From Lachnospiraceae bacterium (GTDB lineage Bacteria > Bacillota > Clostridia > Lachnospirales > Lachnospiraceae): a stretch of DNA of 11,495 nucleotides. The stretch is taken from assembly GCA_017404585.1 (NCBI GenBank), contig JAFRCB010000339.1, positions 1 through 11,495 of the forward strand. The letters run 5' to 3'. Every line of letters starts with the position of its first letter. Position 1 is the stretch's first letter. Of this stretch, positions 1 to 6,849 are shown piece after piece. The position numbers were made by a program, and so were the translations under genes. The notes under the pieces are model-generated. The model was not told the origin of the DNA. It ran no database searches and saw only the letters and a program-made list of their open reading frames with translations.

Positions 1-26
1 AATATTTGTGCAATATACACTGTCAA
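1..26 (-). promoter_or_regulatory. Possible promoter reading out of the left edge (partial)
   Basis: On the minus strand a perfect TTGACA (26-21) follows the hairpin. With a 16-nt spacer, the next bases before the window ends read TATT, which would be the start of a -10 box cut by the edge. It would serve a gene left of the window. The evidence is thin because the -10 element is incomplete. Confidence 0.25.
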
Positions 27-29
27 GAA

Positions 30-54
30 CTCCCCCGAAGTCTTTTCGGGGGAG
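30..54 (-). terminator. Hairpin, probable terminator of the dehydrogenase gene
   Basis: A perfect 10-bp stem (30-39 pairs with 45-54) with a 5-nt loop, GC-rich at its base, lies about 70 bp past the stop of the minus-strand dehydrogenase gene. Read on the minus strand it is followed by TTCTTG, a weak U tract, so termination may be inefficient or partly Rho-dependent. No gene is visible in 1-123 apart from this hairpin. Confidence 0.6.
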
Positions 55-123
55 TCGTCTGACTTGTATTTAAATTCATTTAATCTCTTGCGCAGAATTC
101 TCATGAACCGGAATCCTCACATA

Positions 124-1242
124 TTACTTCTCGAACGGGAATGTGTAGGGAAGATTATACATATCGCGCACAGTGATAAAGTCTTTCTGTACTCCTTCGC
201 CCATCGGAACGCCCTTATCCTTTCTGATCTTCCAGACATCCCACTCTTTCTCACCGGCCGTGTAGATCCGCTCCTCGCCCGGAGCCTTCTTTGAAGCGCG
301 CAGCTCTCGGCAGATATCTCCGCACTTCTTGCGGAACACGTCTCCTCCCATAAAGAAGTCCGGGTTGATGACGATAAAGAAATGTCCGAGGTGGATCGGC
401 TGCTTGCCGCCGTCCGGCGCTTTGCTGGTGATGTCCTTCATGAAGCAGGAATCCGAGAGAGCAGCGGACAGGATCTCGACCACCGCCGCATAGCCGTAGC
501 CCTTATAACCGCCCATCTCCTCGCCGACGCCGCCGAGAGGTGCCAGGGCAGCTGTCCCTTTGACAAGCTCGTCAAGGATCTTGGCGCTGTCCGTCATCGT
601 TTCCCCCTGCTGATTAATGACCATGCCCGCAGGTGTCGGCTTGCCTTCACGAGCGTAGAACTCGATCTTTCCCCGCTGAACAGTGGATGTGGCGCAGTCC
701 AGGACGAACGGGAAGTCTTCGTCTGTGGGGAATGCAAATGTCAGCGGATTTGTTCCCATCATATTCTCGACACCGAATGTCGGCGCAATAGAAGGACGGG
801 CATTGGTACCGGTAATGCCAAGGAGCCCCTCCTTGGAAGCCATCATCGGCCAGTAACCTGCTATTCCGTAATGAGAGGAATTTCTCATTGCACCCATCGA
901 AATGCCATAGATCTTAGCCTTCTCGATCAGTGAAGTCATCATCTTATAGCTTGCTACCATACCCATTCCGTCATGGGCATCTCCGACTATAGTCGTCGGA
1001 GTCTCCTTCACGATTTCGTAATTCGTGACCGGGTTCAGGATTCCCGCATTAATGCGGTCGAGGTAGATCGGCTTAAAGCGGTTGACTCCGTGGCTCTCGA
1101 TGCCCCTTCTGTCGCTCTCCATCAGGACGTCCGCACAGATCTCCGCATCCTCCTTCGGAAGCCCCGCTGCCTGAAAAGCGTCCACCATAAAATTACCTAC
1201 CAGTTCCCAACTGATATACGGTCTTGTCTCTTTGTCCGTCAT
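124..1242 (-). CDS. Ldh2/MDH2-family NAD(P)-dependent 2-hydroxyacid dehydrogenase (malate/lactate dehydrogenase type)
   Basis: Cytosolic oxidoreductase of 372 residues, slightly longer than the roughly 350 usual for the malate/L-lactate dehydrogenase-2 family, which is unrelated to the Rossmann-fold LDH/MDH enzymes. Family landmarks are SHGVNRF (His51), NSSHYGIAGYW (His124), the GTNPLTFAFP stretch (163-172), DCATS (182-186) and GGYKGYG (244-250). The family reduces or oxidises 2-oxo/2-hydroxy acids (malate, lactate, ureidoglycolate, 2,3-diketogulonate) with NAD(P)H, and the exact substrate cannot be read from the sequence. The ATG start is supported by AAGGAGG seven to eight bases upstream. 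It is transcribed alone, divergently from thiT, with a hairpin downstream. No pathway neighbour in the window hints at its substrate. The reading frame is intact. Confidence 0.9.
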   Translation of the reverse strand: MTDKETRPYISWELVGNFMVDAFQAAGLPKEDAEICADVLMESDRRGIESHGVNRFKPIYLDRINAGILNPVTNYEIVKETPTTIVGDAHDGMGMVASYKMMTSLIEKAKIYGISMGAMRNSSHYGIAGYWPMMASKEGLLGITGTNARPSIAPTFGVENMMGTNPLTFAFPTDEDFPFVLDCATSTVQRGKIEFYAREGKPTPAGMVINQQGETMTDSAKILDELVKGTAALAPLGGVGEEMGGYKGYGYAAVVEILSAALSDSCFMKDITSKAPDGGKQPIHLGHFFIVINPDFFMGGDVFRKKCGDICRELRASKKAPGEERIYTAGEKEWDVWKIRKDKGVPMGEGVQKDFITVRDMYNLPYTFPFEK

Positions 1243-1334
1243 AGTACTTCCTCCTTAATATAGTTCATCACCGCAAAAACCACTATAACTTATGCCTTAA
1301 TATTACCTTAAATATCCATACTTCGAAACCCCTT

Positions 1335-1340
1335 ATTATA
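1335..1340 (-). promoter_or_regulatory. Candidate -10 box for the dehydrogenase gene
   Basis: A perfect TATAAT on the minus strand lies about 93 bp upstream of the dehydrogenase start codon. No recognisable -35 hexamer occurs at 16-18 nt spacing (the bases there read CAGGCA or similar), so this is a -10-only candidate. If used, it gives a leader of roughly 85 nt with no structure that I recognise. Confidence 0.25.
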
Positions 1341-1377
1341 TGGACTTTCTGCTATTCTGCCTGTTAATCTCAGCGGG

Positions 1378-1391
1378 AGGAGGGCCCTCCT
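1378..1391. repeat. 14-bp perfect palindrome between divergent promoters
   Basis: AGGAGGGCCCTCCT is a perfect inverted repeat with no spacer. It sits in the 303-bp gap between the dehydrogenase and thiT, upstream of the thiT -35 box and of the candidate minus-strand -10 box. Its position would suit a regulator binding site, but I do not recognise the motif as a known operator. The rest of the 1243-1426 gap holds only the dehydrogenase ribosome binding site and AT-rich sequence. Confidence 0.35.
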
Positions 1392-1426
1392 AAAGAAACG
1401 GGAAAATTGTCCCCCACATATTCTAA

Positions 1427-1455
1427 TTGACGAATTCCCGTAAAAGGACTATTAT
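1427..1455 (+). promoter_or_regulatory. Sigma-A-type promoter of thiT
   Basis: TTGACG (1427-1432) and TATTAT (1450-1455) are separated by 17 nt, each one mismatch from consensus. The predicted start of transcription is about 1461-1463, which is exactly the 5' edge of the TPP riboswitch, so the transcript would carry almost no sequence ahead of the aptamer. Confidence 0.75.
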
Positions 1456-1461
1456 CTATTT

Positions 1462-1540
1462 TGTCGGGGGAGCCAGCCGGCTGAGATCGCTTCGCGAAAC
1501 CCCTATTACTTGATCCGGATAATACCGGCGTAAGGAGGCA
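1462..1540 (+). ncRNA. TPP riboswitch (THI element)
   Basis: This is a thiamine pyrophosphate aptamer controlling thiT. Visible elements are P1 (1462-1465 with 1537-1540), P2 (GGGG 1467-1470 with CCCC 1500-1503), P3 (AGCC 1471-1474 with GGCT 1479-1482), the conserved CTGAGA (1481-1486) that contacts the pyrimidine, an optional P3a hairpin (1487-1490 with 1494-1497), P4 (CTT 1509-1511 with AAG 1532-1534), P5 (CCGG 1515-1518 with CCGG 1525-1528) and the conserved GATAATACC...GCG segment that binds the pyrophosphate. The Shine-Dalgarno AAGGAGG (1532-1538) lies inside P4/P1. There is no separate terminator between aptamer and gene, so control is most likely translational: TPP binding stabilises P1/P4 and hides the ribosome site. 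Confidence 0.95.
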
Positions 1541-1545
1541 TTCAT

Positions 1546-2187
1546 ATGTTTTTTGTCACAGAAGACGGTGGACTCACCACCGCCGGCTACGTTTTGACCG
1601 CAGTCGCAGTTTTCGCACTTCTCATTGTTATTTCCGCACTCGCAAACAAGAATAAGAAAGTCAGTGCAAAGCAGCTTGCATTTGCCGCTGTCGCGCTGGC
1701 ACTGGCAACTGTCTGCAGCAACATCAGGCTGTTCAGACTTCCGATGGGCGGGGCCATCACGCTGTTCTCCATGCTGTTCGTCACCCTCATCGGATACTGG
1801 TACGGTTCGGCAGTCGGGCTCATGGCCGGTGTTGCATACGGCCTGCTGCAGATGATCTTCGACACGTACGTTGTCAGCCTGCCCCAGGTGCTGCTCGATT
1901 ATCCGCTCGCATTCGGAGCGCTGGGACTTTCGGGTTTCTTCTCAGAAAAGAAAAACGGTCTGATCATCGGCTACCTGGTCGCAATCACCGGCCGCTTTCT
2001 GTTCTCCGTCCTGTCGGGTGTCGTTTTCTTCGGAATGTACGCGCCCGAGGGCATGTCCCCGCTAGTCTACTCCGCTGCCTATAACGGAAGCATCATGTAC
2101 GGCGAGGGCATCCTCACGATCATCCTCCTGATGATCCCTGCTGTTAAATCCGCTCTGGCCACTGTGAAGGACCAGGCAAAATCCTGA
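1546..2187 (+). CDS. thiT: Thiamine-binding S-component of an ECF transporter (ThiT)
   Basis: Integral membrane protein of 213 residues that binds thiamine outside the cell and works with a shared energising module (EcfA, EcfA', EcfT) encoded elsewhere. The diagnostic ThiT signature is present: FRLPMGGAITLFSM (63-76), GLMAGVAYGLLQMI (91-104), QVLLDYPLAFGALGLSG (114-130) and FFGMYAPEGMSPLVYSAAYNGS (161-182). The helix AFAAVALALA (45-54) carries the small-residue AxxxA pattern used for docking to EcfT. The ATG is fixed by AAGGAGG seven bases upstream, within the riboswitch. Odd point: residues 14-33 form an extra hydrophobic segment before the usual first helix, so seven rather than six membrane spans are predicted. 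The TPP riboswitch independently supports a thiamine substrate. No thiamine biosynthesis genes are adjacent. Confidence 0.95.
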   Translation: MFFVTEDGGLTTAGYVLTAVAVFALLIVISALANKNKKVSAKQLAFAAVALALATVCSNIRLFRLPMGGAITLFSMLFVTLIGYWYGSAVGLMAGVAYGLLQMIFDTYVVSLPQVLLDYPLAFGALGLSGFFSEKKNGLIIGYLVAITGRFLFSVLSGVVFFGMYAPEGMSPLVYSAAYNGSIMYGEGILTIILLMIPAVKSALATVKDQAKS

Positions 2188-2235
2188 GTAAAAGGGGCAT
2201 GCAGGCATTCATCAGGGACCCTGGCTTGACACCTA

Positions 2236-2274
2236 CATAAAAAACAGGACCGCCGGCGGGTCCTGTTTTTTTAT
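2236..2274. terminator. Bidirectional intrinsic terminator shared by thiT and the 821-codon gene
   Basis: A GC-rich stem (AACAGGACC 2243-2251 with GGTCCTGTT 2259-2267, loop of about 7 nt) is flanked by an A run on the left and a T run on the right. It therefore ends in U-rich sequence in both directions. It lies about 50 bp after the thiT stop and directly abuts the stop codon of the minus-strand gene that ends at 2276. Confidence 0.93.
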
Positions 2275-2275
2275 G

Positions 2276-4741
2276 TCAGTCTCTAATTGTCTTCTGAGGC
2301 TCCACGTAGCTTATGAACACATTGCCGCCGGCGGTAAATGTTGCCCGGCTGTCGTTGATGCCCATATAGTAATGTGAGCCGTCCTCAAAATTATACAGCA
2401 GTGTATTGTAGTGATCATATCCGACTATGACTGTCGTTCCACCGTCTGCCAGGCGGGCCACGACCGCTCTGCCGTTCGACACTTCATAGAGCACCTGATC
2501 AAGCTCGCAGCCGGAAAGATTCAGTATCGTTGCGGAATCGCCCGCAAGCTCCTGCAGGTGGGCTGCATCAAGAGTACCCGCGAAAATCGCTTCCGGTACA
2601 TCCTCATTATAAAGCTCGTTCTCCGTCTCAGAGTTTCCTCTCTCATAAATATACTGGCCTTCAGCGGTCATGGCTGTTCCGACCGCCGCGTCCGCAAGGC
2701 GGATAGCAAGTCCCGGGTCAGTTACTACATTCTGAAGCTTCCCGTAACCGTATACATAGTACTGCGGGAAATCATCAATCTCTCTGACTCCCAGATCAAA
2801 TGTCGGGACCTGTGTCTGATTCTTCATCTTGAACGATGCCAGAAGAGGACTCAGATTCTGACCGGGCTTCGGCATCTGCAGGGTCACGACCGTACCCTGA
2901 CGGCTTGAAAGCGCAACGGACACGTTGATCGCTTTCGCGGATGTCTGCCGGTTGTTCATGATGTTATCCGTCGATGCAGGAACATAGTCATCCCCGCTCT
3001 TAGTATATCGGGAGAGCTCGACCAGCCCTTCCTTGATTGATACATCCGTGACCCAGATGTTGTCAGGGTTGTATTCCTTAACGACCTTTCCGCCGAAGTT
3101 TTCTATTTTCAGTTCTTTCATCGCAAATAGCACATCACCGGCCGGCTGGCTTCGGATATCATCCTGATTTGCAATACCATAGATAAAATCTTCATTGATA
3201 AAGCCGAGCGGTCTCACATATGTACCGTTCTTCGCAGTGATACTGCGGGTATCACCACTCTCAAGGTTCAGGAGCGTGATGCTGCGGGAGGCGTTTTTGT
3301 CCATCTCCTCCGCCCACGCGATCTGATCGTTGTCACCCGCCATGACGATGCAGTCCGGATTGATATCTCCTACTACGACGTCAGTCATCCCTGTCTCCGG
3401 GTCAATCTCATAGACCGTCCTGTCGAGATATATGTAGGCATGGCCTTTCTGGGTGATATAGCAGAGCCTCTCAAGATCATTTTCGAGGTATGCAAATGAC
3501 TTCGGATAACTTATAAAGGCTCTCTCCGTCAGCGTCGCACCGTCGCCGGTAAAATGATACAGGGATATTCCCATTGTTCCTTCGTGGACGCCCCGGTTCA
3601 TGTAGCCGTATACAACGAAATCGATGTCACCGGTCTCGGCGACACGGATAATTTTAATTCTGTAATCACTGTGGTCATCCCGCTCATCCCCCTCCGTGTC
3701 ATGGAAGGAGAACACAAGCGAGAGCTTGTCCGAATTGCTGTTGAACTCCCACAGAGAATAATCCGCGACAAAAGCGACTATACTGGCGCTGGAATTGCTC
3801 ATATAATCGACATTTCTCGTGTTGATGCCCAAAAAGACACCGTCCGCGGAGACGGAGCCGTAGGACCCGTCATAGACCTGAATCGCCTGCCTGTTAAAAT
3901 CCAAGAGCATGATACGGTCGTTGTAGGAGCGGAGCCGATAGAACTCGAACACATGATATATTTCCGTGCTGTCGTTCCTGCCTGCCGCGCTGATCAGATA
4001 GTCATTGGTGATCGAGCATGTGTTGGCGTTGATCTCACAGATTTTCGGAACAGCCTTCCTGTAGATCTGCGGAGCAAGGGATCCCCATGTCACCTGGTCG
4101 AACGTGGACTTCAGATTTACGTTGGTAAATGAATTATTGGTAACCGTCGTATCTGTCTCAAGATACGTATTGATCTCGCCGGCGCCGGCCTTATTCGTGC
4201 AGGACTCATAGAAATCGTAGACGAACTGGACGTAGCGCTCCGAGGAAAGATCCGCTCTCTGAAGGAGCCTTGAGTAATAATAGAAGTCACCGGATGAAGT
4301 CGACACAGTGAACTTGATCGGATACTCGCGGTTCATGAGTATGGGCTTTGACAGCGAGAATGTCGCCGTCTTGTAATCTCCGTCGGTCGTGAAACCGCCG
4401 ATCTTCGCGTTCTCGATTACTTCACCTGTATCAGGTGTCGTCACCTCGAAGGAGACAGATTTCACCCTGTTCCCAAAGGCTTTGTACGAGACCGTGATTT
4501 CCCTGTCTGTCGTCATGGGAATCAGTGAGTCACGCATCTGTCTTGGTTCCATGGCAACTTTGTAGCCGTACATCCTGTTTACGCGGTTTCCGTCAATATT
4601 TACGCACATGACAGGAAGCGTCGAATCTTCAAGATTCGACGCGCTCTCTGTCACCTGTGTATTCATCAGACCTGAGAACAGAAATACTCCCGCGCAGAAA
4701 ACTGCGAAGAGAATCACTGCTTTGAGTATCTTACTTCTCAC
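2276..4741 (-). CDS. Uncharacterised membrane-anchored protein, last gene of the V-ATPase operon
   Basis: I do not recognise a named family. The 821-residue product begins MRSKILK followed by a hydrophobic stretch (about 8-25), a signal anchor or uncleaved signal peptide; AVFC does not fit a lipobox. Residues about 85-160 look like a beta-sandwich (alternating hydrophobic strands). About 270-560 are beta-rich with repeating YEID/LLNLESGDT-like strands, suggesting a propeller. About 655-812 resemble a C39-like papain-fold domain: YYVYGYGKLQ, QYIYERGN, LSGCELDQVLYEVSNGRAVVA, VIVGYDHYN, ATF. The histidine expected just before VGYD is absent (Thr769/770) and no clear nucleophilic Cys is seen, so it is probably non-enzymatic. 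The start is GTG and overlaps atpD by 11 bases; no well-spaced Shine-Dalgarno is present (nearest GGAGG about 15 nt upstream), which suggests translational coupling to atpD. The next in-frame Met (26) would lose the membrane segment. The domain calls are inference. Confidence 0.85.
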   Translation of the reverse strand: MRSKILKAVILFAVFCAGVFLFSGLMNTQVTESASNLEDSTLPVMCVNIDGNRVNRMYGYKVAMEPRQMRDSLIPMTTDREITVSYKAFGNRVKSVSFEVTTPDTGEVIENAKIGGFTTDGDYKTATFSLSKPILMNREYPIKFTVSTSSGDFYYYSRLLQRADLSSERYVQFVYDFYESCTNKAGAGEINTYLETDTTVTNNSFTNVNLKSTFDQVTWGSLAPQIYRKAVPKICEINANTCSITNDYLISAAGRNDSTEIYHVFEFYRLRSYNDRIMLLDFNRQAIQVYDGSYGSVSADGVFLGINTRNVDYMSNSSASIVAFVADYSLWEFNSNSDKLSLVFSFHDTEGDERDDHSDYRIKIIRVAETGDIDFVVYGYMNRGVHEGTMGISLYHFTGDGATLTERAFISYPKSFAYLENDLERLCYITQKGHAYIYLDRTVYEIDPETGMTDVVVGDINPDCIVMAGDNDQIAWAEEMDKNASRSITLLNLESGDTRSITAKNGTYVRPLGFINEDFIYGIANQDDIRSQPAGDVLFAMKELKIENFGGKVVKEYNPDNIWVTDVSIKEGLVELSRYTKSGDDYVPASTDNIMNNRQTSAKAINVSVALSSRQGTVVTLQMPKPGQNLSPLLASFKMKNQTQVPTFDLGVREIDDFPQYYVYGYGKLQNVVTDPGLAIRLADAAVGTAMTAEGQYIYERGNSETENELYNEDVPEAIFAGTLDAAHLQELAGDSATILNLSGCELDQVLYEVSNGRAVVARLADGGTTVIVGYDHYNTLLYNFEDGSHYYMGINDSRATFTAGGNVFISYVEPQKTIRD
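4618..4642. repeat. Perfect 25-nt inverted repeat inside the 821-codon gene
   Basis: Two 12-nt arms (4618-4629 and 4631-4642) are exact reverse complements around one central base. As RNA this gives a stable hairpin of at least 10 bp with a 5-nt loop, about 100 nt downstream of the GTG start and covering codons for ASNLEDST. It is not followed by a U run on the minus strand, so it is not a typical intrinsic terminator. Confidence 0.8.
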
Positions 4742-5387
4742 TGTAGTGGTGTGCTTCCTCCAGCATCATATCCTTTACCTTCATCAGGCGGATCTGTGTG
4801 CTTCGTTCATTTTCATCGAGTTTCATGGTGATATACTTGATACCTGCCTGAGTCTCCGGAATCGTGACATGCTCAAGCGCATTGACGCGCCGGCGGGTCT
4901 TTTCGATTTCCGCTGCCATCAGCTGGCATGACTTTTCTACCTCGGCAAGTTTCAGCATATCCGGAAATACATCCGCCAGAGATTTGACGGCACCGTCGAG
5001 ATCGCTGGACGTGAATGCAAATCCGTAAGAATAAATATCGTTGGGGTCTGAAGTGCGTGTCGCGTAGTCGAACTGCGGAATGTTGACACTCATGACGTTT
5101 TTTACGCCTTCCTTCAGACTGACCTCCTGTTTAGGAGCCATGAGAGCTGCCTGCAATGCTTCGCCGGACATTCCCGCGCGGGCAATGACAAAATTGACAT
5201 TGGCCTGCCGGATGCCCTCCTCCACTTTCTTTCTGAGTTCCATGTTCACTCTGACGAGGTCGAGGAACTCACGCATCAGCTCATCTCGCTTGTCCTTTAA
5301 CAGTCTGTGACCCTTGATGGCAGTCCCCAGCTTACCCTTGAGCCGGGTGAGCTCCATTCGGGTTGGATTGGGCATTTTTGATGCCAT
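4731..5387 (-). CDS. atpD: V/A-type ATPase central shaft subunit D
   Basis: Subunit D (NtpD) is the long coiled-coil rotor shaft that turns inside the A3B3 head, equivalent in role to F-ATPase gamma. The N-terminal MPNPTRMELTRLKGKLGTAIKGHRLLKDKRDEL and the C-terminal EIEKTRRRVNALEHVTIPE are strongly conserved family blocks forming the antiparallel coiled coil, with a variable middle. I place the start at ATG 5387 (218 residues), not at the in-frame GTG at 5396. The Shine-Dalgarno AAGGAG (5401-5396) ends within that GTG and is spaced 8 nt from the ATG, and MASKMPNPTR matches the usual N-terminus. An 88-nt gap with structured RNA separates it from atpB. Its last codons overlap the next gene. 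Confidence 0.95.
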   Translation of the reverse strand: MASKMPNPTRMELTRLKGKLGTAIKGHRLLKDKRDELMREFLDLVRVNMELRKKVEEGIRQANVNFVIARAGMSGEALQAALMAPKQEVSLKEGVKNVMSVNIPQFDYATRTSDPNDIYSYGFAFTSSDLDGAVKSLADVFPDMLKLAEVEKSCQLMAAEIEKTRRRVNALEHVTIPETQAGIKYITMKLDENERSTQIRLMKVKDMMLEEAHHYSEK

Positions 5388-5395
5388 AAGATCCA

Positions 5396-5401
5396 CTCCT
5401 T
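5396..5401 (-). promoter_or_regulatory. Ribosome binding site that fixes the atpD start
   Basis: AAGGAG on the minus strand, with an 8-nt spacer to ATG 5387. Because the motif runs into the upstream in-frame GTG (5396-5394), that GTG cannot be served by it. The shorter 218-residue atpD product is therefore preferred. Confidence 0.75.
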
Positions 5402-5418
5402 CCTGTCATTTTCCTTGG

Positions 5419-5441
5419 CCCCATGCCCCATGCCCCCGCCC
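5419..5441 (-). other. Potential G-quadruplex in the atpB-atpD spacer
   Basis: On the minus (transcribed-sense) strand there are four G tracts in a row: GGG, GGGGG, GGGG and GGGG, separated by loops C, CAT and CAT. This matches the classical G3+ N1-7 quadruplex pattern with very short loops. It lies about 20 nt upstream of the atpD ribosome binding site and shares bases with the adjoining hairpin. Folding is inferred from pattern only. Confidence 0.55.
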
Positions 5442-5455
5442 GGCATGCCGGGCGG
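5436..5455. repeat. 20-nt perfect palindrome (hairpin) between atpB and atpD
   Basis: A perfect GC-rich inverted repeat centred on GCATGC gives an 8-bp stem closed by a CATG tetraloop in the operon mRNA. It follows the atpB stop by about 20 nt and has no U run after it, so it is more likely an mRNA stability or processing element than a terminator. It overlaps the G-rich tract at 5436-5441, making the two folds mutually exclusive. Confidence 0.75.
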
Positions 5456-5475
5456 AAACAGTCAGCATAAGGATT

Positions 5476-6849
5476 TTACTTCTTTTCGTAGTATTTGTCG
5501 AGCATAACATCACTAATTCGTTTCAGCTCGGATCTCGGAAGCAGACGGAGCAGATCCCATCCGATGTCCAGAGTCTCCTGGATCGTGCGATCGGTGAAGT
5601 AACCCTGGGATATATATTTCTCCTCGAACTCATCCGCGAACTTCGCGTAGACAAGGTCGATGTCGGAGAGCGCTGCCTCACCGAGGATGATCATGAGTTC
5701 CTTCGCGTCCTTACCTCTTGAGTAAGCGGCGAACAGCTGGTTCATTGTAGCGGCGTGGTCCTCGCGGGTCTTGCCCTTGCCGATACCTTTGTCCTTCAGA
5801 CGGGACAGGGACGGAAGAACATTGATCGGAGGTGTGATACCCTTTCTGTAAAGCTCACGGCTCAGGATGATCTGGCCCTCTGTGATGTAGCCGGTAAGGT
5901 CAGGGATCGGATGAGTGATATCATCTTCAGGCATTGAGAGGATCGGGATCATTGTGATAGATCCGTTCTTTCCTCTCTGGCGTCCTGCTCTTTCATACAT
6001 CTGAGCGAGGTCAGTGTACATGTAGCCCGGATAGCCGCGGCGGCCCGGAACTTCCTTGCGGGCTGCGGAGACTTCACGGAGCGCGTCAGCATAGTTCGTG
6101 ATGTCTGTCAGGATGACAAGGACATGCATATCTTTTTCAAATGCAAGATACTCTGCCGCCGTCAGCGCCATACGCGGTGTGGAGATTCGCTCAACGGCCG
6201 GGTCATTTGCAAGGTTGATGAAAAGGACGGTACGGTCAAGAGCACCTGTCTCGCGGAAGGACTGAATGAAGAAGTTCGCTTCCTCGAACGTGATACCCAT
6301 TGCGGCAAATACAACGGCGAAAGGCTCATCTGTTCCGACGACCTTGGCCTGGCGGGCAATCTGCGCGCCGAGGTTGGCATGCGGAAGACCGGATGCGGAG
6401 AAAATCGGGAGTTTCTGTCCGCGGACCAGAGTATTAAGGCCGTCAATGGCGGAGACACCTGTCTGAATGAACTCGGACGGATAAGCTCTGGCAGCCGGAT
6501 TCATGGGCAGACCGTTGATGTCGCGCCTCTCCTCCGGAAGGATCTCAGGACCGTCGTCGATCGTGCGTCCCAGACCGTCGAAAACTCGTCCGAGCATATC
6601 CTCGGATACGCCGAGCTCCATGGAACGGCCAAGGAAGCGGACCTTGCTGTTCGAGAGGTTGATGCCTGTAGAAGCCTCAAAGAGCTGTACCAGGGCATCG
6701 GAGCCGTTGATCTCGAGGACCTTGCAGCGGCGGCGCTCGCCGTTGGCAAGCTCGATCTCACCAAGCTCATCATACTTAACATTTTCGACGCTCTTGACGA
6801 GCATCAGAGGTCCGGCGACCTCCTGTATCGTGCGATATTCTTTTGGCAT
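5476..6849 (-). CDS. atpB: V/A-type ATPase non-catalytic subunit B
   Basis: Subunit B (NtpB, 457 residues, normal length) alternates with A in the cytoplasmic A3B3 hexamer. The position equivalent to the P-loop reads SASGLPHA (151-158) and lacks the Walker lysine, as expected for a subunit that binds but does not hydrolyse [14 protein letters not shown] contains Arg350, which aligns with the arginine finger that completes the catalytic site of the neighbouring A subunit. Other family blocks are [12 protein letters not shown] (87-98), [27 protein letters not shown] (124-150) and [23 protein letters not shown] (268-290). The ATG directly follows the atpA TAA with no gap. Its AAGGAGG lies inside the end of atpA, so translation of the two is probably coupled, which suits 1:1 stoichiometry. 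Confidence 0.98.
   Translation of the reverse strand: MPKEYRTIQEVAGPLMLVKSVENVKYDELGEIELANGERRRCKVLEINGSDALVQLFEASTGINLSNSKVRFLGRSMELGVSEDMLGRVFDGLGRTIDDGPEILPEERRDINGLPMNPAARAYPSEFIQTGVSAIDGLNTLVRGQKLPIFSASGLPHANLGAQIARQAKVVGTDEPFAVVFAAMGITFEEANFFIQSFRETGALDRTVLFINLANDPAVERISTPRMALTAAEYLAFEKDMHVLVILTDITNYADALREVSAARKEVPGRRGYPGYMYTDLAQMYERAGRQRGKNGSITMIPILSMPEDDITHPIPDLTGYITEGQIILSRELYRKGITPPINVLPSLSRLKDKGIGKGKTREDHAATMNQLFAAYSRGKDAKELMIILGEAALSDIDLVYAKFADEFEEKYISQGYFTDRTIQETLDIGWDLLRLLPRSELKRISDVMLDKYYEKK

Noticed and set aside
382..933. 183-codon open frame on the plus strand opposite the dehydrogenase gene
   Set aside because: The minus-strand frame matches the Ldh2 family along its full length, so this is a shadow.
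2226..2254. TTGACA after thiT as a promoter
   Set aside because: No -10 box lies 16-18 nt downstream; that region is the terminator stem, and no plus-strand gene follows.
3554..4132. 192-codon open frame on the plus strand opposite the 821-codon gene
   Set aside because: No ribosome site and no recognisable motif; the minus-strand frame has a signal anchor, operon coupling and a terminator.
4174..4189. GCCGGCGCCGGC palindrome in the 821-codon gene
   Set aside because: Low-complexity GC stretch explained by Gly/Ala codons; short, with no supporting context.
5388..5396. GTG at 5396 as start of atpD
   Set aside because: The Shine-Dalgarno overlaps this codon; ATG 5387 has correct spacing and matches the family N-terminus.
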